Assembly: GCA_023389575.1 (NCBI GenBank)
Contig: JAEWEG010000038.1
Span: forward strand, 1-51,627
Length of the DNA stretch: 51,627 nucleotides
Source of the DNA: Chloroflexota bacterium
Lineage (GTDB): Bacteria > Chloroflexota > Chloroflexia > Thermomicrobiales > UBA6265
Reading direction: 5' to 3'
A program made the position numbers and the translations under genes. The notes beneath the pieces were generated by a model. That model saw nothing but the letters and a program-made list of their open reading frames with translations, was not told the DNA's origin and did not search any database. Below, piece after piece: positions 8,097-16,863 of the stretch. The number at the start of each line of letters is the position of its first letter. Within the stretch, counting starts at the first letter, position 1.

Positions 8097-9176
8097 TCAT
8101 CCGTGCCCGGCGTCCGGCGTTCCCGCCGCCAACGCGCCGCGATACAACGCGTCGTCCCAGACGGATGCCGGATAGACCGGCTTGCCGCCGTTCAGGACGG
8201 TCAGCGCGTCGTCGCAGGCGGTGGTGAAGCAGCGGCGGTGGCAGATGCTGGTATTGCCCGCCATGTGCGGGGTGGGGATCACGTAGGGGCTGGTTCGGAA
8301 GGGCGCGTCGGCGGGCGGTGGTTCCGGCTCGAAGACGTCGATGGCGGCGCGAATCTCGCCGGCCAGGGCGCGGCGCCAGAGGGCGTCCTGCTCGACCACC
8401 GCCATGCGGGTAACGAGCACCAGCAGCGCGCCCTTCGGCAAGGCATCGATCACCGAGGCCGAGATGATCCCCTGGGTGGCGGGCGTGGGCGGGATGCCGA
8501 TGATGAAAACCTCGCTCTGGGCGGCGAGGTCTTCCAGCGTCGCGACCGAGCGCACGCCGGCCATTTCAAGCACCGCTGGGTCCACGAAGGGGTCGCAGGT
8601 GGCGACATCGCAGTGGAAGGGGGCGACCAGTTCGGCGTAGCGGCGGTTGATGCTGCCGAACCCGGCCAGTCCAACCTTGCGGCCGGTCAGGTCGCCATAC
8701 ACGAACCCCGGCTGGTCCCAGTGGCCCTCGGGCCAGTCGCCGTCCCGCACGATGTGGACGGCTTCCGGAATGTTCCGGATCAGGTTGAGCGTCATCGCCA
8801 GGGCGAACTCGGCGACGGAGGGCGTCATGCTGCGGGAGGTGTCGATCACCGGCACGCCGCGCCGGTTGGCGTCGCCGACATCGAGCCAGCCGCCGAACCG
8901 GTTGTCGAACGTGCCGGCGATGACCTTCACGCTGGACGCGAGTTCCCATCGCTCGGGGGTGAAGGGCGGGATGTTTCGGATCCAGGGGGCGACGACGATG
9001 GCGTCCGCGCCCGGAAGCGCGGCGTCGAACCGGGCGGCCCGTTCCTCGGCCGGCATGTCACGCGTCCAGTGGACTTCCCGGATGTTCACCGTGCCGTCGA
9101 GCGGGGAGCCCGCGATCGCTTGCTGGCGGAGGTGTTGCGATTCGTATGCGTAGACGACCGTGTGCGTGTGTGTCAC
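8097..9176 (-). CDS. D-isomer-specific 2-hydroxyacid dehydrogenase
   Basis: A 359-residue NAD(P)-dependent dehydrogenase that interconverts a 2-hydroxy acid and a 2-oxo acid. The nucleotide-binding segment is GLAGFGSINRRYAEL (GxGxxx variant), and the catalytic Arg, Glu and His lie in LVLVTRMAVVEQDAL, DVFEPEPPP and IPTPHMAGNT. The usual NxARG before the catalytic Arg is altered to VTRM. I place the start at the GTG at 9176 because AAGGA lies 8 bases before it and the first beta strand (HTVVYAYES) follows at once; an in-frame ATG at 9260 lacks a ribosome site. It is first in a leftward operon and divergent from the second GntR gene. Confidence 0.85.
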   Translation of the reverse strand: MTHTHTVVYAYESQHLRQQAIAGSPLDGTVNIREVHWTRDMPAEERAARFDAALPGADAIVVAPWIRNIPPFTPERWELASSVKVIAGTFDNRFGGWLDVGDANRRGVPVIDTSRSMTPSVAEFALAMTLNLIRNIPEAVHIVRDGDWPEGHWDQPGFVYGDLTGRKVGLAGFGSINRRYAELVAPFHCDVATCDPFVDPAVLEMAGVRSVATLEDLAAQSEVFIIGIPPTPATQGIISASVIDALPKGALLVLVTRMAVVEQDALWRRALAGEIRAAIDVFEPEPPPADAPFRTSPYVIPTPHMAGNTSICHRRCFTTACDDALTVLNGGKPVYPASVWDDALYRGALAAGTPDAGHG

Positions 9177-9316
9177 CTGCGTTGTCCTTGCTGAAGCCGT
9201 GGTTTCGAGGGCGGTGTGGGAACCGGGATCGTGGTAGTGCAGATTATCCGATACGCGCATAAACACAATGCCCCAGTTCCATGGCCATGATGAGAACCGA
9301 CACCACCTCAACTCGG

Positions 9317-9357
9317 TTGACAGCGTTCTGCATGCCGCATACGGTATGTTGCATGCA
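9317..9357 (+). promoter_or_regulatory. Promoter overlapping a 29-bp operator dyad; likely leaderless start
   Basis: A consensus TTGACA (9317-9322) is followed after 17 bases by TACGGT (9340-9345). Overlapping it is a dyad centred on 9343: TGCATGC (9329-9335) and CATAC (9338-9342) mirrored by GTATG (9344-9348) and GCATGCA (9351-9357). The predicted transcription start falls at about 9352, directly at the ATG at 9353. The shape fits autoregulation by the GntR protein encoded here and control of the divergent dehydrogenase operon. Confidence 0.6.
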
Positions 9358-10042
9358 ATCCGTTTCCCGTGACCATGACTGGTCCACCGTCCAGCCCAGA
9401 ACCCGCGAACAGGCGGCCTACGACATGCTGCGCCAGGCCATCATCGCCGGGCGCTGGCAGCCGGGCGAAGCCCTGGTGGTCAGCAGGATCGCCAGCGACA
9501 TTGGGATGAGCCGCATCCCGGTCACCAACGCCATCAAGCAGCTCGCCAGCGAGGGCTTCATTCGCATGCGGCCGCATCAGGAGGCGGTCGTGGCCTCGCT
9601 GGTGCCTTCCGAGGTTCGCGAGATCTACCTGATGCGCGCCGCGCTCGAGGTGCTGACGATCGAGGAGGCGGTCGAGCGGGTCACCGACGACGACATCGCC
9701 GCGATCCAGGCGCTCAACAGGGCCATCGGGGATTTGGCGGCCCGGCCAGATGGAACGATCCAGGAACTGCGGCGTCTGGACCGGACGTTCCACGAGCGGA
9801 TACGAGACATCGCCGCCATGCCAAAACTGTCCCGGACCCTGCTCAACCTCGCCGATCAATGCGAGTACTATCGCGTTTCCCTGCTCGATACCCATCATTT
9901 CGCCGCGCCGTCGGCCGAACGCCACCAGCCCCTGATCGACGCGCTGGCGTCGCGCCAGGTCGACCAGGCGCGGTCGGTCATGCGGGCGCACATTATCGAG
10001 GGGATGGACCTGATTCTTGCCGCCATTTCGGGCACGCCATGA
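9353..10042 (+). CDS. GntR-family transcriptional regulator, FCD subfamily (second)
   Basis: A 229-residue regulator with an N-terminal winged helix (REQAAYDMLRQAIIAGRWQPGEAL, then GMSRIPVTNAIKQLASEGFI) and a helical FCD-like ligand domain. The FCD-like part contains YLMRAALEVLTIEEAV, DRTFHERI (the usual D/H metal-binding segment) and AERHQPLIDAL. The start is set at the ATG at 9353: upstream in-frame ATGs at 9281 and 9332 would lie in or before the promoter and none has a Shine-Dalgarno, whereas a promoter places the transcript start next to 9353. The protein probably controls its own gene and the divergent dehydrogenase operon through the overlapping dyad. The ligand is likely an organic or sugar acid (family-based inference). 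Confidence 0.85.
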   Translation: MQSVSRDHDWSTVQPRTREQAAYDMLRQAIIAGRWQPGEALVVSRIASDIGMSRIPVTNAIKQLASEGFIRMRPHQEAVVASLVPSEVREIYLMRAALEVLTIEEAVERVTDDDIAAIQALNRAIGDLAARPDGTIQELRRLDRTFHERIRDIAAMPKLSRTLLNLADQCEYYRVSLLDTHHFAAPSAERHQPLIDALASRQVDQARSVMRAHIIEGMDLILAAISGTP

Positions 10043-10124
10043 TCGGGGGTTTCGATAGGGCATTGCCTGAGGCGGATGGAAGCAAGCACGACAACCAGGA
10101 GTTGGTGGTGTCCCCGTTTGTGCA

Positions 10125-10203
10125 GGGCCGATGCAGGTGCGATTCGCCGCGGACGTTCGAGATGGCAGGGTTCGTTCAGGGCCGATACGAGATCGGCCCC
10201 TAC
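10125..10203. repeat. Intergenic palindrome, copy B, with a degenerate neighbour
   Basis: GGGCCGAT (10179-10186), loop ACGAG, ATCGGCCC (10192-10199), then CTAC: the same design as copy A at 6374 with a compensatory change in the inner pair. A related but decayed half begins at 10125 (GGGCCGATGCAGG). The 10043-10287 gap contains no credible gene. Confidence 0.7.
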
Positions 10204-10287
10204 CGGAGTATCGGGTTGATACATGTAGGGCGCGGAACACGTGTTTGGAGACGGATTGCATAGTCGCGTTTGGAAGATGGAGCATTC

Positions 10288-11679
10288 ATGACCGGCACAG
10301 TCTCGTACCAGAAGGATATTCCCGTCATCGCCGAAACCGAGGTGCTGGTGGTTGGCGCCGGACCGGCGGGTCTGGGAGCCGCGATCGCCAGCGCGCGCAA
10401 TGGGGCGCGAACGCTTCTCGTGGAGCGGTTCGGATTCCTGGGCGGGAACCTCACCGCTGGCCTGGTGGGGCCCTGCATGACATCGTTCAGCCTCGATGGC
10501 CAGACCCAACTGATCAAGGGCATCTTCGACGAGTTCGTCAACCGGATGGTGGCGATGGGGGAGGCGCTGCATCCGTCGCAGGTGGCGGCTGGCACCGAGT
10601 ATTGCGGTTTCATTGTGCCGGGGCACGACAAGGTCACGCCGTTCAGCCCGGAGGCCGCGAAGCAGGCCGCCCTGGACATGTGCATGGAGTCCGACGTCGA
10701 CCTCCTGCTGCACACGTTCGTGGTGGATACCCTGGTCGAGGATGGCGCGGTGACCGGCGTGATCGTGGCCAACAAGTCCGGCCTTGGCCTGATTCGGGCC
10801 AGCATCACGATCGATTGTTCGGCCGACGCCGACGTGGCGGCCCGGGGTGGCGCCGCCTTCCTTCAGGGACGGGAGGAGGATGGGCTGACGCAGCCGGTGA
10901 CGCTTTTCTTCCGGGTGGCCAACGTCGACGACGAGACGGTTCGCCAGTATGTCGCCGACCATCCAGAGGACTACCGGCCGTTCGCCTCGCTGGTGATGCG
11001 GGCCCGGGAAGCGGGGGAACTCACCATCCCGCGGAAGGGGATCGGGCTCTATCGCACGCTGGAGACGGGGGTCTGGCGGATCAACACGACGCGCATCCAC
11101 CGCATCGACGGGACGAGCGCCGAGGACCTCACCCGGGCCGAGATCGAGGGCCGGCGGCAGGTGATGGAGTTGATGGCCTTCTTCCGGAAGTGGCTGCCGG
11201 GATTCGAAAATTGCACGCTGCTCGACACCGCCTCGATGATCGGCGTGCGCGAGACCAGGCGGATCGTGGGTGAGTACACGCTGACGCTCGACGACCTGGC
11301 CGCGGGGCGCGACTTCGACGATGTGATCGCGTTCGCCGGGTATCCGGTCGACATCCACAGCCCGACCGACGACAGCGGGGGCGTGACCGGCACCGAAACC
11401 GCCAACATCTACCAGATTCCGTACCGGTCGCTGGTGCCGGCGGACCTGGACAACCTGCTGGTGGCGGGCCGGAGCATTTCCGCGACGCACGAGGCGATGG
11501 CGGCCACCCGAGTCATGCCGCCGGCGTTCGCGATGGGGGAGGCGGCCGGAACCGCCGCCGCGATCGCCGCCGAGTACCGGGTGCGGGTGCGGGACGTCGA
11601 CATCGCCACCCTCCAGGACACCCTGGTTCGGCGCGGCGCGTACCTGGGCGAGCTGGAGCGAGCCGTGCCGGTGTCGTAG
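10288..11679 (+). CDS. FAD-dependent oxidoreductase
   Basis: A 463-residue flavoprotein of the FAD_oxidored type. The dinucleotide-binding motif VLVVGAGPAGLGAAIASARNGA is near residues 15-36, followed by the ribose-binding acidic end LLVERFGFLGGNLTAG. The C-terminal FAD-closing block reads NLLVAGRSISATHEAMAATRVMPPAFAMGEAAGTAAAIA. The family oxidises unknown, often sugar-derived, substrates and is common in carbohydrate gene clusters. The ATG at 10288 has GGAG 5 bases upstream. It is followed after 94 bases by an enolase-superfamily gene on the same strand, and it sits behind the second GntR gene, so all three may serve one sugar-acid pathway. Confidence 0.85.
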   Translation: MTGTVSYQKDIPVIAETEVLVVGAGPAGLGAAIASARNGARTLLVERFGFLGGNLTAGLVGPCMTSFSLDGQTQLIKGIFDEFVNRMVAMGEALHPSQVAAGTEYCGFIVPGHDKVTPFSPEAAKQAALDMCMESDVDLLLHTFVVDTLVEDGAVTGVIVANKSGLGLIRASITIDCSADADVAARGGAAFLQGREEDGLTQPVTLFFRVANVDDETVRQYVADHPEDYRPFASLVMRAREAGELTIPRKGIGLYRTLETGVWRINTTRIHRIDGTSAEDLTRAEIEGRRQVMELMAFFRKWLPGFENCTLLDTASMIGVRETRRIVGEYTLTLDDLAAGRDFDDVIAFAGYPVDIHSPTDDSGGVTGTETANIYQIPYRSLVPADLDNLLVAGRSISATHEAMAATRVMPPAFAMGEAAGTAAAIAAEYRVRVRDVDIATLQDTLVRRGAYLGELERAVPVS

Positions 11680-11773
11680 GGGCCGTGAGCGGGCGCACGG
11701 GCGCGTATGGACGGCCGCACATCTCGCATCGACAATGGCGGGCATCGACGCGAGACGAGCGAAAGGATGCCTG

Positions 11774-12919
11774 GTGAAGATTCGGGATGTGCATGTGGTT
11801 GGGCTGGTTGGGGCGACCCCCGACAACGGGTGGACCAACGAGGTGAACGCGGACGTCTGCGTTCACGCGCTGGTCGCGGTCACCACCGACGAGGGCCTGA
11901 CTGGCTGGGGGAGCGTATTCACCAGCGGTGACCTCACTCGGGCGTCGCTGGAGGTGCTGCGGCCGCTCCTGATCGGCGAGAACGCGCTGGAGCCGGAGCG
12001 GGTGAGCGAGGTGCTGCATCAGCACACCTTCTGGCAGGGGCGTGGGGGCGCGATCACCCACACCATCAGCGGGATCGATATCGCGCTGTGGGACATTCTC
12101 GGCCAGGCGACCGGCCAGCCCGTGGGGCGGCTGCTCGGGGGGCGCTACCGCGAACGGGTCCAGCCGTACGGCTCGATCCTGATGGACGAGCCGGCTCGCC
12201 TCGTGGTGGTCCTGCATCAGGTCACCGCGCACGGGTTCCGGGCGATCAAGATGGGGTGGGGGCCGTTTGGCCGGGTGGATGACGCCACCGACGAGGCGAT
12301 CGTGCGGGCCGCGCGGGAGGCGGTTGGACCGGATGTCCGGCTGATGGTCGACGCGGGCGGCAGCGATGCGTTCTGGCCGAACGGGCTGCGGTGGGCGCGG
12401 AGGACCGCCGAGATGCTGGCCGAATACGACATCGCCTGGTTCGAGGAACCGCTGGCGCCGGACGCGCTGGAGGACTTCGTGGCGCTGCGCCGCGATGCCC
12501 CATTGCCGATCACCGGCGGAGAGACGCTGACGCGTCGGCAGGCGTTCCAGCCGTGGCTGGAGCGCGGCGCGTTCGACATCGTGCAGCCCGACGTGACCAA
12601 GGTTGGCGGTATCAGCGAGGAGCGGCGGATCGGCTGGATGGCGCAGGAGCATGGCGCCCAGTTCATTCCGCATGGCTGGAACACCGCGCTTGGACTGGCG
12701 GCCGACCTGCACCTGGCGTCCGCATTCGCCACCACCGACCTGGTGGAGTACATCGTCGGCTCGGCGTACATCGACGAGATCACGGTGGGTGGCTGGACGC
12801 TGGACGACGACGGCATGCTGGCGATCCCGGACGGGCCAGGCCTGGGTGTCTCGGTCGATCTCGACACCGTGGAGCGCTACGCCGACCGGCCAGACGCCAT
12901 CGCCGCCCTGCGGGGATGA
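11774..12919 (+). CDS. Mandelate racemase/muconate lactonizing enzyme family protein (enolase superfamily)
   Basis: A 381-residue enzyme with an N-terminal capping domain and a C-terminal modified TIM barrel. Visible residues are the catalytic-strand Lys in AIKMGWG (the second Lys of a KxK motif is not present), metal ligands Asp in LMVDAGG, Glu in WFEEPL and Glu in TGGETL, and a general-base His in FIPHGW. These fit acid-sugar dehydratases or racemases of the mandelate racemase subgroup. The start is the GTG at 11774, with AAAGGA 8 bases upstream; an in-frame ATG at 11735 has poorer signals. It is likely co-transcribed with the preceding FAD oxidoreductase. The substrate is probably an aldonate or uronate, by context only. 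Confidence 0.86.
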   Translation: MKIRDVHVVGLVGATPDNGWTNEVNADVCVHALVAVTTDEGLTGWGSVFTSGDLTRASLEVLRPLLIGENALEPERVSEVLHQHTFWQGRGGAITHTISGIDIALWDILGQATGQPVGRLLGGRYRERVQPYGSILMDEPARLVVVLHQVTAHGFRAIKMGWGPFGRVDDATDEAIVRAAREAVGPDVRLMVDAGGSDAFWPNGLRWARRTAEMLAEYDIAWFEEPLAPDALEDFVALRRDAPLPITGGETLTRRQAFQPWLERGAFDIVQPDVTKVGGISEERRIGWMAQEHGAQFIPHGWNTALGLAADLHLASAFATTDLVEYIVGSAYIDEITVGGWTLDDDGMLAIPDGPGLGVSVDLDTVERYADRPDAIAALRG

Positions 12920-12927
12920 TTGCAATC

Positions 12928-12945
12928 GGGCCGTTGGCCCCTACC
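12928..12945. repeat. Short third copy of the GGCCCCTAC palindrome
   Basis: GGGCC-GTT-GGCCC (12928-12940) is followed by CTACC, sharing the GGCCCCTAC end with copies A and B but with a shortened stem. It fills the short gap between the enolase-superfamily gene and the next gene. Confidence 0.45.
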
Positions 12946-12985
12946 ATGGAGAGATCGAACGGGATGATCTTCACGGGCGGGAGCG

Positions 12986-15148
12986 ATGGCACGGCAGGTG
13001 GTTTCGCCAGGAGTGGCCGCCGGCGCGGATGAGGCGCTGGCACTGGATTCGGGCGGGGAGCGTTCCCCGTCCGCTTCCAGCGCCGCGCGTTCGAAGGCTG
13101 GCTTCAGCTGGAGGCTGTGGGCCGAAACCGGCGCCGCGTTCGCCGGGGTGTACCTGGCGGTGCGGCTGCTGACGAGGTATCCGGCGGGCGACTGGCTGGG
13201 TGGGGCCATCCTGCTGATGGCGCTGGCGATGCTGGGCATGAGCCTGGCGCGGAGTGGGCTGGTTCATCCCGCGCCGGTGCGCGAGCGGCTTCCCGTGGTG
13301 ACTCGTCGAGACATTCCGCCGCCGGGTGTGCTGGTGGGATTCGCCGCGCTGGCGACGCTGCTGGCCGGGGTTCGGCGGTGGGATCTGGACCAGCGCTCGG
13401 TCGGCTGGGATGTGATCGCGCCGTGGCTGCTGGGCATCGCGCTGTTTGGGATCGCCGCCTGGTGGCCGGAACTCTCGGGCTGGAAGGGATCTCGAAAGCT
13501 GGTGGCTGGGCGCTGGTGGGAGAAGCTGCCCGCTGGCTGGATCCTGGCCTCGTGGGTGGTGCTGACCGCGCTGGCGGCGGTCCCGAGGCTGGTGATGCTG
13601 GACCGGTATCCCGCCTTTATCACCGGCGACGAGGCCGAGTACCTAATGATGGCGGTCCAGGCGCGCGAGGGGACGCTGTCCAACCTGTTCGGGACCGGCT
13701 GGCTGCACGTGCCGGTGATGTATCCTGCCGTCTCGGGCTGGATCGCGAGCCTGTTTGGTGACGGGCTGGCCGCGCACCGGGTGCCTGGTGGCCTGGTAGG
13801 CACGATCGGCGTGCTCGGAGCGTGGCGGTTGGGGCGGCATTTGGTGGGCGAGTGGCCCGCCTGGATCGGGGCGGCGTTGTTGGCGACGTTGCCATTCCAC
13901 CTGCTCTTCAGCCGCTCGGCGCTGAACCACATCGTCGATCCGGCGGTGCTGGTGGTGTCGCTGCTGTTGCTGTGGAAGGCGGTCCAGCACGGCCAGCGGG
14001 GCGATGCCTTCCTGGCCGGGCTGGTGGTCGGCATCGGCTGGTACGGCTACTGGGGGGCCAGAGCGTTTCCGCTGATCGTGGCGATCCTGCTGCTGCTCAC
14101 CCTGGTCGATCGCCGGCTGGGCATGCCAGGCGTGATCCGGGTCGGCGTGTGGTGGGCGATCGGGTTCGTGGCGACGACGCTGCCGTTGCTGATGACATTC
14201 CAGATGCGCCCCGATATCTTCTGGAGCCGGAGAGAGGAAACCTCGGTTGGGGCCGTTCATCCGGACATTACAGGCCGCATGGAGGTGGTCCGGGTATATC
14301 TCGACAACCTTCGAGAGACGCTGTTCCTGCCGTTCATCGAGAGCTGGCGGTTGTTCTACCTGCACGAGGCGCCGTTTCTGGGCTGGCCAATGGCCACGCT
14401 GGTCGCGATTGGGTGCGCGGCCTGGGGAACGGGTGTCCTGGCCAGCCGGGCGTGGCTCGCGGCGGCCTGGCTGGCCGTGCCGTGGCTGGTGCTGACGCTG
14501 GGGATCGCCCAGTCATACCCGGTGCAGTCACAACGGTTCGTCGGCGTGGCGCCAATCTGGATGCTGCTGGCGGGATGTGGCGCGGTGACGGCCGTTCGCT
14601 GGCTGACCTGGCCGGTGGAGCGGGATCGGTTGGTGCGGAAGGTGCTGGTGAGCGGGCTGGTGGTCGCGATTGGGGTGTCCAGCCTGATGTGGATGACGCG
14701 GCCAGAGCGGGTGCTGCATAACTGGGGGGATCCGAGGACGCTGGCCGCCTGGGACCTGGGCTGGCGGCTGGCCAATAGTGACGATCCATCGGCGCCGGTG
14801 GCGTTCGCCGGGGCGCCGCACATGTTCATCGAGGATTGGGCGAGCCTGCGGTTTCTCGCACCGGAGGCGAACGCACGGGACGTGGACGGGGAGCCGGGGC
14901 GAGAGGTGGTCGTGCCGGATGGCGGCCTGCTCGTGTTCGATCCGAACCGGGTGGAGGAGATGTGCGCCATCGTGGCGACCGATCCCGCCCTCGCCGTGGC
15001 GGAGGCGCGGGCGTCGAACGGTACGCTGCTCTACCTGAGCGCTTCCGATGGCGCGGGGATCGCTGGATGGCCGGTTGGCGCCTCGCCCGAGGGAACGACC
15101 TACGCCCCGCCGTCCCAATCGCCCTGCCTCGACGCGGGCGGTGCGTGA
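12986..15148 (+). CDS. Membrane glycosyltransferase, family 39 (ArnT/PMT-like)
   Basis: A 720-residue polytopic membrane protein. After a Ser/Ala-rich cytoplasmic N-terminus come about twelve hydrophobic segments. The first large loop carries FITGDEAEYL (near residues 212-221), matching the acidic D-E motif of GT-C fold transferases that use lipid-linked sugars. Other landmarks are LFSRSALNHIVDPAVL and YPVQSQRFVGVAPIWML. The C-terminal 120 residues are soluble. Such enzymes attach sugars to proteins or envelope lipids on the outer face of the membrane. GGGAG precedes the chosen ATG closely, so the exact start is less sure. It is not obviously linked to its neighbours. Confidence 0.78.
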   Translation: MARQVVSPGVAAGADEALALDSGGERSPSASSAARSKAGFSWRLWAETGAAFAGVYLAVRLLTRYPAGDWLGGAILLMALAMLGMSLARSGLVHPAPVRERLPVVTRRDIPPPGVLVGFAALATLLAGVRRWDLDQRSVGWDVIAPWLLGIALFGIAAWWPELSGWKGSRKLVAGRWWEKLPAGWILASWVVLTALAAVPRLVMLDRYPAFITGDEAEYLMMAVQAREGTLSNLFGTGWLHVPVMYPAVSGWIASLFGDGLAAHRVPGGLVGTIGVLGAWRLGRHLVGEWPAWIGAALLATLPFHLLFSRSALNHIVDPAVLVVSLLLLWKAVQHGQRGDAFLAGLVVGIGWYGYWGARAFPLIVAILLLLTLVDRRLGMPGVIRVGVWWAIGFVATTLPLLMTFQMRPDIFWSRREETSVGAVHPDITGRMEVVRVYLDNLRETLFLPFIESWRLFYLHEAPFLGWPMATLVAIGCAAWGTGVLASRAWLAAAWLAVPWLVLTLGIAQSYPVQSQRFVGVAPIWMLLAGCGAVTAVRWLTWPVERDRLVRKVLVSGLVVAIGVSSLMWMTRPERVLHNWGDPRTLAAWDLGWRLANSDDPSAPVAFAGAPHMFIEDWASLRFLAPEANARDVDGEPGREVVVPDGGLLVFDPNRVEEMCAIVATDPALAVAEARASNGTLLYLSASDGAGIAGWPVGASPEGTTYAPPSQSPCLDAGGA

Positions 15149-15238
15149 CCAGGGCGATACACTGTCGGAAATGCTGGCAATCTGGCGGGTTTCAGCGGGC
15201 GCGGAGGCGGCGCTGGGCCGGGACGAGATGGGACGGGC

Positions 15239-16309
15239 ATGCTGGGCGATCTGTTTCGCGATCATCGTGGCGAAGTGATCTGGATGGCGATCACGGGCGC
15301 GTTCGTGATCCTGGCCGTGTGGGTGTTGAGCCGGGTGCTCGATGCCAGGCGCGCCAGCCATCCGAACCTCGCCCCGATCCTGCGGCGCACGCAGAAAGCA
15401 CTTGTCGCGCTGCTGGTGGTGGCCGCGATCCGGATCGTGATGCTGGGCACCGATTCCAGCGACGAGCGGTGGGTGCAAGTGCTCGGCCACGTCATGGCGA
15501 TCGCCTTCATCGTGGCGGTGGTGTGGGCGATTTGCGAGGTGCTGGTCGCGGTCGAGGGCGTATTGCTTTCCCGCTACGCGACATATTACGCCGCGGATGG
15601 CATTCGCGTGCGCAAGGCGAATACCCAGATCATCCTGCTGCGGCGGTTGCTGGTGGCGATCGTGATCACGGTCGGGATCGGCGCGATCCTGATGACGTTC
15701 CCGGCGGTACGCATCATGGGGCAGGGCCTGTTGGCGTCCGCCGGCCTGATCTCGATCATCGCGGGTCTGGCCGCGCAAACCACCCTCTCGAATGTCTTCG
15801 CCGGTATCCAGCTCGCGCTGACCGATTCGATCCGGGTGGGCGACGTGGTCAGCGCGGAGAACGAGTCGGGCACGGTGGGGGAGATCACGCTCACCTACGT
15901 GGTGCTGTACCTGTGGGACGACCGCCGGCTGATCCTGCCGTCGTCGTACTTCACCACCACGCCGTTCGAGAACTGGACCCGCTGGGGAGACCGGATCAAC
16001 AGCGTGGTGCTGATTGACGTTGACTGGAGCGTGCCGCTGGACGCGCTGCGCGAGGAATACACGAAGGCGGTCGATGAGTCGCCGTTGTGGGACAGGCGGT
16101 CGGCCGCGATGGCCGTGGCGGACGTGGCCCGGGGCGTGGTGCAGCTCCGGTTCTCGACCAGCGCCGCCACCACCAGCGACATGTTTGGCCTGAATGCGCT
16201 GGTTCGGGAGACGGTGGTGCGGTTCCTCACCAGTCACGGGGACGTGGGGGTGCCACGGACGCGCACCGAGTGGCTGGCGGACGCGCCCGGCAACGCGATG
16301 CCGCGGTAG
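15239..16309 (+). CDS. MscS-family mechanosensitive ion channel
   Basis: A 356-residue small-conductance mechanosensitive channel homologue. Several hydrophobic helices occupy residues 10-200, ending in the pore-lining helix GQGLLASAGLISIIAGLAAQTTLSNVFAGIQLALTDSIRVGD, typical of MscS TM3 and the start of the beta domain. The beta domain continues with VVSAENESGTVGEITLTYVVLYLWDDRRLILPSSYF, and the C-terminal alpha/beta domain follows. The channel relieves turgor on osmotic downshock. It stands 90 bases after the glycosyltransferase gene. The ATG at 15239 has a weak GGGACGGG upstream. Confidence 0.9.
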   Translation: MLGDLFRDHRGEVIWMAITGAFVILAVWVLSRVLDARRASHPNLAPILRRTQKALVALLVVAAIRIVMLGTDSSDERWVQVLGHVMAIAFIVAVVWAICEVLVAVEGVLLSRYATYYAADGIRVRKANTQIILLRRLLVAIVITVGIGAILMTFPAVRIMGQGLLASAGLISIIAGLAAQTTLSNVFAGIQLALTDSIRVGDVVSAENESGTVGEITLTYVVLYLWDDRRLILPSSYFTTTPFENWTRWGDRINSVVLIDVDWSVPLDALREEYTKAVDESPLWDRRSAAMAVADVARGVVQLRFSTSAATTSDMFGLNALVRETVVRFLTSHGDVGVPRTRTEWLADAPGNAMPR

Positions 16310-16372
16310 AGGCCGGGTCCGCGGCCGAGGTTTCTGGATGCCGGTTGCTCCGTTGAAGGTATGGAGGAGACG

Positions 16373-16843
16373 ATGCCGAGAGCGCCATTTGAAGTCCTTG
16401 TGCTGCCCTGGCGACGGATGGCGGATGGTGGCGTCGAGTTCCTGATCGCCCGCCGGGCGGACCTGGGCATCTGGCAGGGGCTTTCCGGTGGTGGGGAGGA
16501 CGACGAGACGCCGTTGGCCGCCGCCAGGCGGGAGGCGTTCGAGGAAGGTGGTATTCCGGCCGATTGCGCGTTCCTGGCGCTGGATGCGACCACGTCGATC
16601 CCGGCTCATATCTTTCCCAAGGGAGGCCACTGGGGAGACGCGGTGTATGTGATTCCGGAGCATGCGTTCGGGGTGGATGTTTCCGGGCGGGAGCTGCGCA
16701 TGTCCCCCGAACATACCGAGTGGCGATGGCTATCGCTCGAGGCCGCCTCGGCGTTGGTCCGCTTCGACAGCAACCGGGTCGCGCTCTGGGAGCTGAACCA
16801 GCGAATCCATAACCTCGGCCCGCGCGACGTGATGCCGCGGTAG
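16373..16843 (+). CDS. Nudix hydrolase
   Basis: A 156-residue Nudix pyrophosphohydrolase. The Nudix box is complete: G-x5-E-x7-REAFEEGGI, running from GGGEDDETP to the EEGGI at about residues 41-63. The fold hydrolyses nucleoside diphosphates linked to another group, with Mg2+ bound by the Glu residues of the box. The ATG at 16373 is preferred over one at 16361 because GGAGG lies 5 bases before it. The gene is convergent with the MFS gene, with only 20 bases between the two stops. The substrate is not predictable; some relatives act on dATP or 8-oxo nucleotides. Confidence 0.88.
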   Translation: MPRAPFEVLVLPWRRMADGGVEFLIARRADLGIWQGLSGGGEDDETPLAAARREAFEEGGIPADCAFLALDATTSIPAHIFPKGGHWGDAVYVIPEHAFGVDVSGRELRMSPEHTEWRWLSLEAASALVRFDSNRVALWELNQRIHNLGPRDVMPR

Positions 16844-16863
16844 CGTGCCTTGTTCCGGAGTCG

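Noticed and set aside
7086..9194. Plus-strand open frame of about 700 codons spanning the cupin, TIM-barrel and dehydrogenase genes
   Set aside because: It runs antisense through three recognisable genes and their gaps, which is a GC-rich artefact.
9260..9311. Upstream ATG starts for the 2-hydroxyacid dehydrogenase
   Set aside because: They lack a ribosome site and add a low-complexity extension; the GTG at 9176 has AAGGA at proper spacing and begins at the first beta strand.
9895..11838. Minus-strand open frame of about 650 codons opposite the FAD oxidoreductase
   Set aside because: Shadow frame; it contains the peptide VGADLVSAL, which comes from reading through the intergenic palindrome.
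14528..16714. Minus-strand open frame of 728 codons opposite the glycosyltransferase and MscS genes
   Set aside because: His/Arg/Pro/Gln-rich translation typical of antisense frames; both plus-strand genes are clear.
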